Shown here one piece after another: positions 40,658 through 42,224 of a stretch of DNA of 42,224 nt; position 1 is the stretch's first letter; each line of letters begins with the position of its first letter. The notes under the pieces were generated by a model that searched no databases, was not told the DNA's origin, and saw only the letters and a list, made by a program, of their open reading frames with translations. The DNA comes from Magnetococcales bacterium (GTDB lineage: Bacteria; Pseudomonadota; Magnetococcia; Magnetococcales; JADFYX01): positions 1 through 42,224 of the forward strand of contig JADFZU010000024.1 in assembly GCA_015232365.1 (NCBI GenBank). The letters run 5' to 3'. A program made the translations under genes and the position numbers.

Positions 40658-41734
40658 TTAATTGACGGTTTTTGATGTAAATCGACCTTTTCGCAACTTA
40701 TTTGCTAAAGATAGTGCAGCTTTTTCAAATCGGTAGCCGAAAATGTTGGTAGCAGAGTCGGCCAGTGTAAGTCTGATTCCTGATGGTATACCAATTATCG
40801 GTGGTGTTCCCAGTACAATACAATTTTCACATAGAGGAGAGTGCTCTAAAAATTTTTCATCCACCATAGATTGGCGAAACTTCAACATTGCTTCGCCGTT
40901 CCATATCTCTTGAAAGCTTTGATTCTTGATGTTGCCCACGGCCATCTCATGATTGGAGTCGTATATGCATGGCAGAACATTACCATTCCATGAGATTACC
41001 GACGTAGACCATAATCGTGAGCAAGGTGGATGGTAGGTATGGTTCTCACGAAATGAAAAAGTATCAGAATCCTTGAAAGAGCTACCCCAAGTGGATACCT
41101 CTCGAATACGCACTTCATCTATCAGGCCGTCAAATCTAGCCAGGAACTCCGCCTGCTCATCGTCAGAACACTCCTCCAACTCCAACATTAAAATTGATAG
41201 TACGCAGTAGGGCGAATTTTTACCTTTTCTCTTTTTTTCTTCAAGAAAATAGAGAATATTATTTAGTGTTTTGTCAAAGTCTGCACCAACACGTGCTTTC
41301 TCATACTGGCTTTTTTTAAAGCCGTCAAAAGCAAAGGATATAGATGTTACTCCAGACTCCAGCAGCATTTCAGCCTTGTTTTTAGTCAGCATTGTGGCAT
41401 TGGTATTAAGAAGCGGCTTAATGCCCTTATCGGCTGCATAACGGGCCATCTCAAAGAACTTCGGGTGATAGAGAGACTCCCCGGAAACTGCCAAGGTTAC
41501 TGCCGAAGCGTATCTGCTTATTTCATCAATGATTTTTTTGTAAAGGTCAAAATCCATAAAGCCTCTGTCCACCTCTAGCATATCCATGCCGGTTGGACAC
41601 ATAACGCACTTTAAGTTGCAATTATTGGTTGGTTCAAGCCAAAAATAGGTGGGCAAATTGTCAAGGTGGGTGACCTTGCGGTGAAGGTTGCTCAGAGCGC
41701 GCAGGTTGTTCCAGATGACTGACGGCTTATTCAT
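40658..41734 (-). CDS. Radical SAM/SPASM domain protein
   Basis: 358 residues. The radical SAM motif is Cys39, Cys43, Cys46 in EPTNNCNLKCVMCPTG. LAVSGESLYHPKFFEMARYAADKGIKPLLNTN and SISFAFDG are further core elements. The C-terminal SPASM-like part (about 235-315) has PPCSRLWSTSVISWNGNVLPC, GNIKNQSFQEIWNG and LCENC, enough Cys for auxiliary Fe-S clusters. It leads the minus-strand operon and is followed after 15 nt by a second radical SAM gene. The ribosome site is weak (GAGTTTTAAAATAG before ATG). Candidate roles are dehydrogenation, epimerisation or C-C chemistry on a glycan or lipid precursor. Confidence 0.9.
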   Translation of the reverse strand: MNKPSVIWNNLRALSNLHRKVTHLDNLPTYFWLEPTNNCNLKCVMCPTGMDMLEVDRGFMDFDLYKKIIDEISRYASAVTLAVSGESLYHPKFFEMARYAADKGIKPLLNTNATMLTKNKAEMLLESGVTSISFAFDGFKKSQYEKARVGADFDKTLNNILYFLEEKKRKGKNSPYCVLSILMLELEECSDDEQAEFLARFDGLIDEVRIREVSTWGSSFKDSDTFSFRENHTYHPPCSRLWSTSVISWNGNVLPCIYDSNHEMAVGNIKNQSFQEIWNGEAMLKFRQSMVDEKFLEHSPLCENCIVLGTPPIIGIPSGIRLTLADSATNIFGYRFEKAALSLANKLRKGRFTSKTVN

Positions 41735-42046
41735 CTATTTTAAAACTCGTAGAATGCTGTTATTGCTATTAGATTTTTCATTACCGTAAGTTATCACATG
41801 ACCACTGAAAATACAACTACTCCTCTGTCAGTCTTATGCCCATCTATCACCGGTTGCCAAGAAATATAATACATTATCGTAAGTTAATAGATATGTAAAG
41901 ATAACTCATTGTAATAACTGTATCTATAGACCTTTGTATGTTACGAAATTGTAAAATAATTTTGAAAAATATCTGAGTGATATATATCCTGTCGTGGTAG
42001 TCTATCGGTTGGATTATTTAGTGAAACGTGTGGAGGCTGACAGAGA
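41735..42046. promoter_or_regulatory. Divergent control region (312 bp) of the radical SAM operon and a membrane protein gene
   Basis: It contains two near-identical 14-mers, ATTACCGTAAGTTA (41780-41793) and ATTATCGTAAGTTA (41873-41886), 93 bp apart, and an inverted TTAC-GAAATT-GTAA element (41941-41954). A sigma70-like promoter for the plus-strand gene is TTGAAA (41962-41967), 17 nt, TATCCT (41985-41990). GGAGG (42032-42036) is the ribosome site for the gene at 42047. Confidence 0.5.
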
Positions 42047-42224
42047 ATGGTCAACAAGATCTTGAAAAAGGGGCCTGGGTTGTTTGAGTCTCTGCCTCTG
42101 ACATGGCCAGTTCTCGGTAGAGGCAGAGTTCAGTCAGCTATTTTTATCTTTGGTTTCCTCGTTTTTACAGCCTCTATTTTCTATTTTTCGATAGCCCCAC
42201 AACTAGAACGCAAATCTTTCCCAA
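42047..42224 (+). CDS. N-terminus of a membrane protein, partial (runs off right edge)
   Basis: 59 residues are visible from ATG 42047, with GGAGG ten bases upstream and a plausible promoter 55-85 bp further up. A polar start (MVNKILKKGPGLFESLPLTWPVLGRGRVQ) leads to one hydrophobic helix (about 30-50, SAIFIFGFLVFTASIFYFSIA) and then PQLERKSFP. Too little remains to name the family. Its divergent position next to the radical SAM operon suggests a shared pathway, perhaps surface polymer export or assembly. Confidence 0.7.
   Translation, partial: MVNKILKKGPGLFESLPLTWPVLGRGRVQSAIFIFGFLVFTASIFYFSIAPQLERKSFP

Noticed and set aside
36949-41734. RiPP biosynthesis with a short precursor peptide near the radical SAM genes
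   Set aside because: The intergenic gaps are 9-78 nt and the 312-bp upstream gap shows no plausible precursor frame with a ribosome site.
1-42224. CRISPR array, tRNA/rRNA genes, insertion sequence, prophage or integron
   Set aside because: No regularly spaced repeats, cloverleaf with CCA end, transposase, integrase or phage structural gene was seen in reading the window.

Overview
The window is an AT-leaning stretch of a Gram-negative, proteobacterial chromosome. Pointers are a type IV pilin-like gene, a lipoprotein with a classical lipobox, Tex, SelO, AcuI/YhdH, YadG/YadH, and above all an acs / DUF4212 / sodium:solute symporter / CBS-DUF294 / exonuclease / SSS-STAC histidine kinase block of the kind known from Gammaproteobacteria. 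I cannot fix the class from sequence alone; gamma-like is the best guess and lineages such as Magnetococcia are not excluded. No rRNA, tRNA, CRISPR array, IS or prophage was recognised. Genes are tightly packed and several convergent pairs overlap at their stop codons.

Layout. 1-3.8 kb: a pseudopilin-like gene running off the left edge, then a ChrA-type chromate transporter and a SulP-STAS sulfate permease, all on the minus strand. 4-9.5 kb: an unrecognised 389-residue protein, a zinc-sensing diguanylate cyclase of the DgcZ type, a response regulator with an unfamiliar C-terminal half, a small Pro/Lys-rich membrane protein and a caspase-fold lipoprotein. 9.6-16 kb (plus strand): tex, a YadGH-like ABC exporter, gamma-glutamyltransferase, and a Ppx/GppA gene that stops inside its glycine-rich phosphate-binding motif. 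15.9-18.6 kb (minus): a small HTH/coiled-coil protein, SelO and a beta-hydroxyacid dehydrogenase. 18.7-23.4 kb: a small unknown protein, a DUF482/FemAB-like acyltransferase, alanine dehydrogenase, a methyltransferase and AcuI, closed by a perfect bidirectional terminator.

23.5-35.1 kb is an acetate uptake, activation and sensing locus. On the minus strand lie acs, the DUF4212 small subunit and the VC_2705-type symporter. Divergently lie a CBS-DUF294 protein, a receiver-only response regulator, a DnaQ-like exonuclease fused to a histidine-kinase-like region without a visible phospho-acceptor His, a small membrane protein, and a transporter-fused hybrid sensor (SSS-STAC-HisKA-HATPase, CrbS/MxtR/CbrA type). 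Related sensors control acs in other bacteria, but no DNA-binding output regulator is present here.

35.4-42.2 kb looks like a cell-surface glycan or small-molecule modification region: a GT2 glycosyltransferase with a DUF2304 partner, then a five-gene minus-strand operon of two radical SAM enzymes, a YdcF/DUF218 protein, a DegT-type PLP aminotransferase and a SAM methyltransferase. A partial membrane protein starts divergently at the right edge.

The most notable items are the kinase-like/exonuclease fusion within the acetate block, the radical SAM operon with its hairpin-rich junctions, the truncated Ppx gene abutting an HTH gene, a perfect 12-bp inverted repeat between divergent genes near 18.68 kb, and the unrecognised HNHF-motif protein.
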